Assembly: GCA_002506665.1 (NCBI GenBank)
Contig: DAXZ01000016.1
Span: 1 to 8,604 of the forward strand
DNA: 8,604 nt
DNA from: Nitrosopumilus sp. UBA526
GTDB lineage: Archaea; Thermoproteota; Nitrososphaeria; Nitrososphaerales; Nitrosopumilaceae
Direction of reading: 5' to 3'
Positions within the stretch are counted from its first letter, which is position 1. Every line of letters begins with the position of its first letter. The notes beneath the pieces are model-generated. The model saw nothing but the letters and a program-made list of their open reading frames with translations, had not been told where the DNA came from and did not search any database. The position numbers and the translations under genes are program-made. Positions 1-5,762 of this stretch are shown here, piece by piece.

Positions 1-603
1 CAAAAAGAGTCAGAACTGCAAACCATACTAATGACTTATGCAATGGAGCAGGGAATGTTTGATACTGGATACAAATTTACACTAAACCCATTAATTATTG
101 CCGGTGGCCCCCACGGCGCACTTCCACATGCTCAGGTAACTGACAGGAAATTTAAAAACGGTGATCTTGTGGTAACTGACATTACTTTGAGATACAAGGG
201 ATATGTCTCTGATGCAACTAGGACATTTGCTATTGGCAAGATCTCAGGGCAGGCAAGCGAGGCATATGAGATTGTCAAAGAGTCTCAGAGTCTTGGTCTA
301 AAGTCAGTCAAACCAAACGTTGCTTGCAAAGACGTGGACTCGGCATGTAGAAGATACATAAAAGACAGAGACTATGCCAAGTACTTTGTCCATTCTACAG
401 GCCATGGGATAGGACTAGAAGTACATGAACTGCCGACCATATCTCACAAGAGTGACACAAAACTACAAAAAAACATGGCAATCACTGTGGAACCGGGAAT
501 CTATATCCAAAACAAGTTTGGAATCAGAATAGAGGACTCGCTGATTGTCAAAGACCGACCAGTCATAATGCACAAGTTTACCAAAGACCTGATTACAGTC
601 TAG
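1..603 (+). CDS. M24-family metallopeptidase, Xaa-Pro aminopeptidase/prolidase type (C-terminal part, 5' end outside window)
   Basis: The reading frame is open from base 1, so about 200 C-terminal residues are visible and the start lies upstream; the ATG at 31 is internal. The fragment is the 'pita-bread' catalytic domain of M24 peptidases, which remove an N-terminal residue preceding proline or split Xaa-Pro dipeptides in the cytoplasm using two metal ions. All five expected metal ligands are present (numbering in the visible fragment): Asp60 in VVTDITL, Asp71 in SDATRTF, His135 in GHGIGLEVHE, Glu164 in VEPGIYI and Glu178 in RIEDSL. The upstream His in GALPHA is also conserved, so the enzyme looks active. 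Full-length relatives carry an N-terminal creatinase-like domain, presumably off-window. Methionine aminopeptidase is less likely because DATRTF and VHELP are typical of the PepP/PepQ branch. It ends in TAG at 601-603, inside a CTAG shared with the convergent neighbour. Confidence 0.93.
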   Translation, partial: QKESELQTILMTYAMEQGMFDTGYKFTLNPLIIAGGPHGALPHAQVTDRKFKNGDLVVTDITLRYKGYVSDATRTFAIGKISGQASEAYEIVKESQSLGLKSVKPNVACKDVDSACRRYIKDRDYAKYFVHSTGHGIGLEVHELPTISHKSDTKLQKNMAITVEPGIYIQNKFGIRIEDSLIVKDRPVIMHKFTKDLITV

Positions 604-1076
604 TCATAATAGTTGACTAGATCAATTATGTGTCCTGACTCGGAATTATTTGAGACGATCTCATCTGTGTCTACATTGACATTCCAGTCATAACTCATCT
701 CCCCCTTGTGTGACTTGAAAAACAACTCAATCTTGTACTCTTTTGAACCTGCCTCAGTTACTACCAAATCAACTGTAGTCTTTTTGTGATCAAAGATCTT
801 TTCATTTGGATACTCTTCGCTTATCCTGTTCTCTAATGCCTCCATGACTGTCAGTCCAGAATCGTTTGGACCATCATACTCTGTCAAGATATCAACTACC
901 TGCTGGTCTTGTGCAGACAGTTCAGGAAGACTCGTCTCTAGAGTTGCCTTTGTTAGTTCTGGAACTACAAATATTATCAATATCCCAACCAAGGCAAGAT
1001 AGATAGGCGCCCTCTTTTTGAGAAATGACTTGAAATCATTCTTTTCTGGTTTGTCGTCTCGCTTGGAACTGCCCAT
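600..1076 (-). CDS. Single-pass membrane protein of unknown function, 158 aa
   Basis: I do not recognise this family. The protein has a lysine-rich, charged N-terminus (residues 1-22), one hydrophobic helix at about 24-40 (PIYLALVGILIIFVVPEL) and an acidic soluble domain of about 115 residues. Positive charges before the helix suggest the N-terminus is cytoplasmic and the C-terminal domain lies outside. The soluble part reads as alternating helix and beta segments (for example TTVDLVVTEAG and YKIELFFKSH) with no cysteines and no catalytic motif I can name. I chose the ATG at 1076-1074 because the G-rich stretch GGGGGGAGAGAGAG sits directly before it; a GTG at 1103 in the same frame would start inside the methyltransferase gene and lacks such a signal. 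The gene begins 13 bases after the methyltransferase stop, so the two are probably cotranscribed. It is likely a lineage-specific conserved hypothetical protein, but that cannot be shown from sequence alone. Confidence 0.75.
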   Translation of the reverse strand: MGSSKRDDKPEKNDFKSFLKKRAPIYLALVGILIIFVVPELTKATLETSLPELSAQDQQVVDILTEYDGPNDSGLTVMEALENRISEEYPNEKIFDHKKTTVDLVVTEAGSKEYKIELFFKSHKGEMSYDWNVNVDTDEIVSNNSESGHIIDLVNYYD

Positions 1077-1090
1077 CTCTCTCTCCCCCC
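1077..1090 (-). promoter_or_regulatory. G-rich ribosome binding site deciding the start of the membrane protein gene
   Basis: Read on the minus strand this is GGGGGGAGAGAGAG followed at once by ATG. The GGGGAG part can pair with the archaeal 16S rRNA 3' end (CCUCC core) at about 8 bases from the ATG. Its first G is the last base of the methyltransferase stop codon, so reinitiation or coupling is possible. Confidence 0.5.
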
Positions 1091-1911
1091 TAGTTTTTTG
1101 CACTTAGAATTAAAACTTGCCAAGGAAACAAAATATTTCCATCCTTGCCTGTATACGGTATAGTCTTTTCTCTTATCGTCTGTATCAACTCTCTTCTCAC
1201 TGAGAGACTCAGCCCGTCTATCTTTGCCCGTAGGGGCTTTGCAATGTATCTTAGATATCCCCTCCAATAGTCCTCAAATTTTCCAGGACTGTGATGAAAG
1301 ACAAACTCTTTGACTGTAACACTTGAGAATCCTGCCTTGCTTACCTGTGATTTCAGTGCAGCCTTGGTGCCGAATCTGTCAAAATCTGGAGAATCTGCAG
1401 GGCCATAGTCTGAGATATACTCTACAACAACGTCTCCAATACTGCTAACATATGGAATCTTGGCTCTTTTTCCATGAACTGAAATTCCAATCTTGCCTGA
1501 TCTCTTCAGGCTTGACCTCATGTTCTTCAGAGCCCTGTGGGCATCCTGAAAGTAAAAGAGAGCATACTGGCAGGTGACTATGTCAAATTTTTTTGCAAAG
1601 AAAAACTTTTCAGCATCTATATTTACAAACTCGATACCTGTTCTCTTTTTTGCTATCTTGATTGCAGTACGTGAGGTGTCAACTCCTATAACATGACCTG
1701 AATTCCCGACCTTTTTTTGAATCTCATCTATAACTATCCCGGTACCACACGCAACATCCAAGACAGTATCGCCCCGTGTGATGCCTACCTGCTCTACTAG
1801 TTTTTTTGCGCTCCTAAACGGCCCTGTGTTTGACTCGGACCACTTTTTATGATATCTCGGGGCAACCTCGTCCCAGACCTCTATGTTGTGCTGCTTGTAG
1901 TCTGAATTCAT
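1090..1911 (-). CDS. Class I SAM-dependent methyltransferase (UbiE/Methyltransf_11-like), 273 aa
   Basis: This is a Rossmann-fold methyltransferase that would transfer a methyl group from S-adenosylmethionine; the substrate cannot be read from the sequence. Visible motifs are motif I VLDVACGTG at residues 50-58 (SAM binding), an acidic residue ending the next strand (Asp78 in VIGVDTS) for the ribose hydroxyls, Asp98 in VNIDAE near the adenine, motif II-like FDIVTCQYALFYF at 108-120, and motif III-like LKRSGKIGISVHG at 134-146. The N-terminus, with VWDEVAPRYHKKW, resembles UbiE/COQ5-type enzymes acting on small molecules rather than nucleic acids. The C-terminal 120 residues hold a variable substrate cap (WRGYLRYIAKPL). 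The ATG at 1911 is not preceded by a Shine-Dalgarno sequence; a TATA-like box about 29 bases upstream suggests a separate, nearly leaderless transcript. The downstream partner is the small membrane protein. The general call is firm, the substrate is unknown. Confidence 0.9.
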   Translation of the reverse strand: MNSDYKQHNIEVWDEVAPRYHKKWSESNTGPFRSAKKLVEQVGITRGDTVLDVACGTGIVIDEIQKKVGNSGHVIGVDTSRTAIKIAKKRTGIEFVNIDAEKFFFAKKFDIVTCQYALFYFQDAHRALKNMRSSLKRSGKIGISVHGKRAKIPYVSSIGDVVVEYISDYGPADSPDFDRFGTKAALKSQVSKAGFSSVTVKEFVFHHSPGKFEDYWRGYLRYIAKPLRAKIDGLSLSVRRELIQTIREKTIPYTGKDGNILFPWQVLILSAKN

Positions 1912-1935
1912 GTATGTGTGTTCTATATGTTGTGT

Positions 1936-1948
1936 CTATTTTATGTAA
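1936..1948 (-). promoter_or_regulatory. Probable archaeal TATA box for the methyltransferase gene
   Basis: On the minus strand the sequence TTACATAAAATAG has an A/T-rich core centred about 29 bases before the ATG at 1911. Archaeal transcription usually starts about 25 bases downstream of the TATA centre, which would leave a leader of only a few bases and fits the missing Shine-Dalgarno sequence. The call rests on position and composition only. Confidence 0.4.
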
Positions 1949-1961
1949 TACCTTTGTGTGT

Positions 1962-3200
1962 CTAACACCTAGTCTCAATCTGTCTTTTGATGAGTCTGGC
2001 AATCTTTTCTTTATCCATCCATCTAGATACTGTACTCTTCTCTGAATCTACAATTATGACCTGGTTCTTTTGGGGATTTCTCTTGTATCTAGCAGAGCCA
2101 ACATCATTTGCTACGATCATGTCTGCAGATGACTCTCTTAGCTTTTTTTCAGCAGACCTTATCAGCTGAGCCCTTGTCATACCGGCCTCTGCCTTGAAGC
2201 CTACTAGAAACAGATCCCTCTGATACCCCCTTATCTCATCTATTATCTTGGGCGCTCTCTTGAGCCTAATGCTGATACTCTGCTCTGAACTCTTTATCTT
2301 GTTTCTGCTCTTTGTGGGAACATAGTCTGCAACGGCTGCTGCCATGATGACAACATCAAACTTTTTCTTTAGCTCTGCTCTTACTGCATGGTGCATCTCT
2401 TTGCTTGATGTGACATTGATCACTTTGGCGCCCCTTGGTGGTTTTTCAACTCCCGGTCCGTACACAAGGGTTACTTTGGCTCCTGCAGAAATAAATTCTG
2501 ATGCCAGCCTGACTCCTGTCTCCCCAGAACTCTGATTTGTAATGACTCGTACGGGGTCTATGTGCTCTATGGTAGGACCTGCCGTTATCAATATCTTCTT
2601 GTCTCTTAGTTTGGATGATAGTCCAAACTTTCTTAACACATTCTCCAAGACATCTTCAGGCTCTGGTGACTTTGCCTTGTCCTCAACAATTCTAGGGGAC
2701 ATAAACTCTATCTTGTTTCTCAGGAATTTTATATTTTTTCTAACTGCTAAATTCTCATACATTGATGCATGCATGGCAAGGCACATAAGAATAGGAATCT
2801 TTGATCCAAACCCGACAGTCAGTACAGTAGATACCGGTGTGTCATCAATGCCGTTAGCTAGTTTTCCCAGCGTATTTGCAGTGGCAGGATATACTATTAT
2901 TAGATCTGATCTGCCATAGTCTGCTAGTCTGATATGCTCAAGCTCCCCTGTCAGTCTTGTAATCACCTTGTTTCCAGTAGCCCACTTGAAATATTCTGGC
3001 CGTATCAGTCTTGTAACTGCGTTACTTGTAACACATCTCACATCTGCACCATGTCTCATAAGCAGTCTTGCAAGCTCGACTGCCTTGTATGCTGCAACAC
3101 TGCCTGCCACACAAAGCACCACTCTCTTCCCGGACAGTTCTGTCCCGTGCGAGCTTACAATATCCAAGGATGGATGATCTCTAACTGCCAATCTGTTCAC
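1962..3200 (-). CDS. coaBC: Bifunctional phosphopantothenoylcysteine decarboxylase / phosphopantothenate--cysteine ligase (CoaBC, Dfp), 412 aa
   Basis: This fused enzyme joins cysteine to 4'-phosphopantothenate (CoaB half) and decarboxylates the product to 4'-phosphopantetheine with FMN (CoaC half). The CoaC domain spans about residues 25-190: GSVAAYK at 33-39, catalytic His89 in LEHIRLAD, and PATANT at 105-110. The usual PAMN motif reads LAMH (141-144), and the bacterial flap cysteine has no counterpart between residues 150 and 190. The CoaB domain spans about 200-405: ITAGPT at 205-210, DPVRVITNQSSG at 215-226 with Asn222 at the position of the bacterial catalytic Asn, AAAVADY at 287-293, lysines 301/303 in NKIK, GFKAEA at 334-339, and ANDV at 364-367. 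The start is GTG at 3200, overlapping panB by 20 bases; a TTG at 3191 is an alternative. No clear Shine-Dalgarno sequence is seen, so coupling to panB is likely. It is the last gene of the CoA operon. Confidence 0.95.
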   Translation of the reverse strand: MNRLAVRDHPSLDIVSSHGTELSGKRVVLCVAGSVAAYKAVELARLLMRHGADVRCVTSNAVTRLIRPEYFKWATGNKVITRLTGELEHIRLADYGRSDLIIVYPATANTLGKLANGIDDTPVSTVLTVGFGSKIPILMCLAMHASMYENLAVRKNIKFLRNKIEFMSPRIVEDKAKSPEPEDVLENVLRKFGLSSKLRDKKILITAGPTIEHIDPVRVITNQSSGETGVRLASEFISAGAKVTLVYGPGVEKPPRGAKVINVTSSKEMHHAVRAELKKKFDVVIMAAAVADYVPTKSRNKIKSSEQSISIRLKRAPKIIDEIRGYQRDLFLVGFKAEAGMTRAQLIRSAEKKLRESSADMIVANDVGSARYKRNPQKNQVIIVDSEKSTVSRWMDKEKIARLIKRQIETRC

Positions 3201-4017
3201 GCAGCTCTTCTAGTTCGTCTTTATTCATGGAAAAAGAGTTCTCTCCTGCAGGAAATGCCCCCGACTCGATATCTTTTTTATAATCTTGAAGAGACTTTGT
3301 GATATCATCAGACAAATTCATGTATCTCTTTGCAAACTTTGGCCTGATCTTCTCATACATGCCTAGCAGGTCCTGAATCACTAGTACCTGTCCATCACAG
3401 TCTGCTCCAGAACCAATCCCTATCGTGGGAACACTGACTGTCTCAGAAATTATCTGGGCCACCTCACGGCTTGTCATCTCTAACACTATGCTAAAGACTC
3501 CCGCATCCTCAAGACTCTTTGCATCCTCGATTAATTTTATAGCAGACTCTTTTGTCCTTCCCTGTACCTTGTACCCTTCTGAGAGCATCGTGGTCTGAGG
3601 CTGTAGTCCTATGTGACCCATTACAGGAATCCCGACATCAACTATTGCCCTGACTGTCTTGGCCATCGCCACGCCTCCCTCAAGCTTTACTGCATCTGCG
3701 CCTGCCTTGATGAGCCTGCCGGAATTCCTTAGGGCATCCTCAACACTTGCCTGGTATGACATGAATGGCATGTCTGATACAAGCAAAGCATCTCTTCGTG
3801 CTCTGCTGACTGCCTGGGTAAACATGCACATCTGATCCATTGTTACAGAAACGGTATTGTCATAGCCCAGCATTACCATTCCGGCACTATCACCTACTAG
3901 CATCACATCAATTCCTGCCCTGTCACACAGTGATGCTAGTGTATAGTCATAGCTTGTTACTACTGAGATCTTTTTCTCTCTCTTCATCTTTACTATGTCT
4001 TGAACTGTCTTATGCAA
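3181..4017 (-). CDS. panB: 3-methyl-2-oxobutanoate hydroxymethyltransferase (ketopantoate hydroxymethyltransferase), 278 aa
   Basis: PanB transfers a hydroxymethyl group from a methylene-tetrahydropterin cofactor to 2-oxoisovalerate, giving ketopantoate, the first committed step to pantoate. The TIM-barrel motifs are complete: VGDSAGMVMLGY at 41-52 with Asp43 and Ser44 at the metal/substrate site, SDMPFMSY at 81-88 with Asp82 as second metal ligand, VKLEGG at 110-115, GHIGLQPQ at 134-141, catalytic-position Glu180 in VLEMTSREVAQII, and PTIGIGSGADCDGQVLVIQDLLGM, which closes the barrel. Length is usual for the family. The start is a TTG at 4017-4015, supported by AGGAGAG six bases upstream and by the family-typical N-terminus TVQDIVKMK. 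Its first 8 bases overlap the end of the phosphopantoate ligase gene, and its end overlaps coaBC, so it sits mid-operon and is probably translated in coupling with both. Confidence 0.96.
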   Translation of the reverse strand: MHKTVQDIVKMKREKKISVVTSYDYTLASLCDRAGIDVMLVGDSAGMVMLGYDNTVSVTMDQMCMFTQAVSRARRDALLVSDMPFMSYQASVEDALRNSGRLIKAGADAVKLEGGVAMAKTVRAIVDVGIPVMGHIGLQPQTTMLSEGYKVQGRTKESAIKLIEDAKSLEDAGVFSIVLEMTSREVAQIISETVSVPTIGIGSGADCDGQVLVIQDLLGMYEKIRPKFAKRYMNLSDDITKSLQDYKKDIESGAFPAGENSFSMNKDELEELREQIGS

Positions 4018-4774
4018 TTTTTGCTCTCCTGCTCAGGTTCTCTCTGATCTGAACTATGCTCTGTCCTAAATTCTCCTTGTTATCAAAATTGTTAATAATT
4101 TTTTGAAGGTTCTCTGTACTCTCACCTCTGAGTTTTTTTGACTCGCGTGTCAACAGATCAACTGCCCTTGTTATGTTATCTACAATTGTAATGTCTGCAG
4201 TCTGTGAGGTTCGTGAAAGGGGATTTAGATCAAAGGCGATGACTTTCTTTCCTGCATCTCGGAGTGCTCGGGTTCTATCCCCGTCCTCCAGTGGTACCAC
4301 TATGACATCTGCTACAAATATTCCATCTCTGTCTACTGTCCCTCTAGCAGAATCAATTCCAGGCAATCTTCTCTGTGATGCCGCCTTGGATCCCAAGACC
4401 TCGCCGGCGCCATCTCTTCTCAGAGTCTTGATTATTGCCCGTCTTCTCTTCTCGTCTGCATAAAACAGGTTTACCTCGAGTCTTGCATTGATCTGCTTTG
4501 CGAGTCGTATTATCTGTCTAGGACACAGTGCTGCGACATTGCCGTTTATGGAGATTACAGGCATGTCTGCTACTAACAACTGTGCGGCCGCCGCCCTTAT
4601 CGCGTCAGCTGCTGCCTTGCCTGTCTCTTCTCCTAAAAGATAGTCAAAGGCCTCTCCCCTGCCTTGGGCCAAAAGACCCTCCTTTGCTACCAACCCACAA
4701 TCAAACCCATCAACTAGCCTCTTGCGGATAAGCAATGACTTGGCTCTCGGATGGGACTTTGGAATTAAAGACAT
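4010..4774 (-). CDS. 4-phosphopantoate--beta-alanine ligase (archaeal phosphopantothenate synthetase, former DUF137), 254 aa
   Basis: This archaeal enzyme joins 4-phosphopantoate and beta-alanine with ATP to give 4'-phosphopantothenate. It takes the place of bacterial pantothenate synthetase by acting after, rather than before, phosphorylation. Family blocks are visible along the whole protein: SHPRAKSLLIRKRL at 7-20, QGRGEAFDYLLGEET at 37-51, SINGNVAALCP at 75-85, LEVNLFY at 99-105, LPGIDSARG at 137-145, ADVIVVPLEDGDRT at 155-168 and DLNPLSRTSQTADI at 182-195. The C-terminal 45 residues (LQKIINNFDNKENL and onward) form a polar helix typical of the family's end. The ATG at 4774 is preceded by purine-rich GAGAGAGAAGAG and lies 11 bases after the pantoate kinase stop; the gene then overlaps panB by 8 bases. 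Family membership is clear, and its neighbours on both sides belong to the same pathway. Confidence 0.95.
   Translation of the reverse strand: MSLIPKSHPRAKSLLIRKRLVDGFDCGLVAKEGLLAQGRGEAFDYLLGEETGKAAADAIRAAAAQLLVADMPVISINGNVAALCPRQIIRLAKQINARLEVNLFYADEKRRRAIIKTLRRDGAGEVLGSKAASQRRLPGIDSARGTVDRDGIFVADVIVVPLEDGDRTRALRDAGKKVIAFDLNPLSRTSQTADITIVDNITRAVDLLTRESKKLRGESTENLQKIINNFDNKENLGQSIVQIRENLSRRAKIA
4024..4030 (-). promoter_or_regulatory. Shine-Dalgarno sequence supporting the TTG start of panB
   Basis: Minus-strand AGGAGAG lies inside the 3' end of the upstream ligase gene and is followed by CAAAAA and then TTG at 4017. The core AGGAG and the six-base spacing are near ideal, which decides for TTG rather than the internal ATG ten codons later. 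Confidence 0.65.
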
Positions 4775-4785
4775 CTCTTCTCTCT

Positions 4786-5697
4786 CTAGTTGTTTAGAAC
4801 CCTTGCTCCGTCATCATCTAGCTCTGATCTGATTATAATCCCATCAGGATATCTCTGCAAGATTTCCAGAACCTTGGACTCTTTTGTACGTGGAACCATT
4901 GAAAAGACTGTCTCACCAAAGAGCGCAATCCCACACTTTATGTTATTTCTAGAGAGCTCCTCTACTAGTCCCTGCATTCTCGGAGTCATGACATCTACAT
5001 ATCTTGCAAACTCTAATGACATGTCCTGAAAATGTCCATAGTCTCTTGATTCCAACAGCTTGCTTACCATCTCTCCACCCAGTCCATTGATCTGAGACAA
5101 CCGTTCATTGATGAATTTGTTTGTAGATATTGGTGCAAAACAGATCATGACAACAGAGATCTCCTCAGTTGTTATCTTCTCTACACGACCAATCCCGGGG
5201 GCACCAGGTCTTATGCGAATCTCAAATCCACCATGATACGATGCTAGGACATCACCAAGCCCTGTCTTACAACTGACTTCGGCATTGTGTGCAATCTTGC
5301 CAATCACCGACTTTTCTAGTTTGGTCTGAAGAGCTTGATCTAATGCATATGACAGTGACAAGGCAACTGCACTACTAGACCCTAGACCATAACCTACCGG
5401 AACTGATATGCTGTGTTCTATTACAAAATACATTGCTGCAAACTCTCCAAGTTTTAAAAATTCGTTTAACACATATTCTGAGACATCAGTCTTGTCTGAC
5501 TTGTATCCGTCTGTTGTAATCTCAAAGTTTGATTCTTGTTTATTTCTTTTCTGAATCTTTACACTTGTGGTGACTCCGTGTTTTATCGAAAAGCCCGCCC
5601 CCATGGATCCCAGGCTCTCCAATCCATTCTTGCCATCCTCTAGATATGCCTTGAAGAATCCCGTGATATGTGCAGGACAGAATGCTGTTGCCTCCAT
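4786..5697 (-). CDS. Pantoate kinase (archaeal PoK, GHMP kinase superfamily), 303 aa
   Basis: PoK phosphorylates pantoate with ATP to 4-phosphopantoate, the substrate of the next gene's product. The GHMP superfamily is shown by the ATP-binding glycine/serine loop PVGYGLGSSSA at 100-110. The N-terminal PAHITGFF at 8-15 is the PoK version of the GHMP motif 1, and GMGAG/SMGAGFSIKHG at 31-41 is also typical of this subfamily. A C-terminal block with GIALFGETVFSMV around 258-270 corresponds to GHMP motif 3. Length is normal. It is the first gene of the four-gene CoA operon, which separates it from homoserine, mevalonate or shikimate kinases of the same superfamily. The ATG at 5697 has no Shine-Dalgarno sequence but a TATA-like box 28 bases upstream, so the transcript is probably leaderless. 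It is divergent from the AbrB-PhoU regulator. Confidence 0.93.
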   Translation of the reverse strand: MEATAFCPAHITGFFKAYLEDGKNGLESLGSMGAGFSIKHGVTTSVKIQKRNKQESNFEITTDGYKSDKTDVSEYVLNEFLKLGEFAAMYFVIEHSISVPVGYGLGSSSAVALSLSYALDQALQTKLEKSVIGKIAHNAEVSCKTGLGDVLASYHGGFEIRIRPGAPGIGRVEKITTEEISVVMICFAPISTNKFINERLSQINGLGGEMVSKLLESRDYGHFQDMSLEFARYVDVMTPRMQGLVEELSRNNIKCGIALFGETVFSMVPRTKESKVLEILQRYPDGIIIRSELDDDGARVLNN

Positions 5698-5720
5698 TGA
5701 TCTGAGTTTAAATTCTACAC

Positions 5721-5729
5721 AAAATATAA
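5721..5729 (-). promoter_or_regulatory. Probable TATA box of the CoA biosynthesis operon
   Basis: On the minus strand this reads TTATATTTT, centred about 28 bases before the ATG of pantoate kinase. Standard archaeal spacing would start transcription within a few bases of the ATG, giving a leaderless mRNA. It is the most TATA-like element in the 65-base divergent gap. Confidence 0.55.
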
Positions 5730-5738
5730 GAATATGGG

Positions 5739-5746
5739 TTAAATTA
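5739..5746 (+). promoter_or_regulatory. Possible TATA-like element for the AbrB-PhoU gene
   Basis: TTAAATTA lies about 21 bases before the TTG start at 5763, slightly closer than ideal. The alternative is that the AATATAAG at 5722-5729, read on the plus strand, serves this gene with a leader of about 10 bases, so one A/T-rich element might serve both directions. Neither option can be chosen from sequence. Confidence 0.3.
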
Positions 5747-5762
5747 CTTAAATCAGTATAAA

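Noticed and set aside
1101..1103. GTG as an alternative, earlier start of the membrane protein gene
   Set aside because: It lies within the last codons of the methyltransferase gene without a ribosome site, while the ATG at 1076 directly follows GGGGGGAGAGAGAG.
977..1267. Open frame of 96 codons on the minus strand across the methyltransferase/membrane protein junction
   Set aside because: It lies in a different frame over two well-supported genes, has no family motif and an odd basic composition; it is a shadow.
2948..3020. Repeated TCAGTCTTGTAA-like strings within coaBC
   Set aside because: They fall in coding sequence at irregular spacing and are explained by recurring codon choices (for example TTACAAGACTGA read in different contexts), not a repeat element.
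2344..3302. Several plus-strand open frames opposite coaBC
   Set aside because: They are antisense to a gene with complete CoaC and CoaB motifs; their translations are low-complexity and show no recognisable domain.
4173..4731. Plus-strand open frames opposite the phosphopantoate ligase gene
   Set aside because: They are antisense shadows, rich in Leu/Ser/Pro, with no motif or start signal.
5698..5762. Riboswitch or structured leader ahead of the CoA operon
   Set aside because: The TATA spacing leaves essentially no leader, so there is no RNA in which a riboswitch could form.
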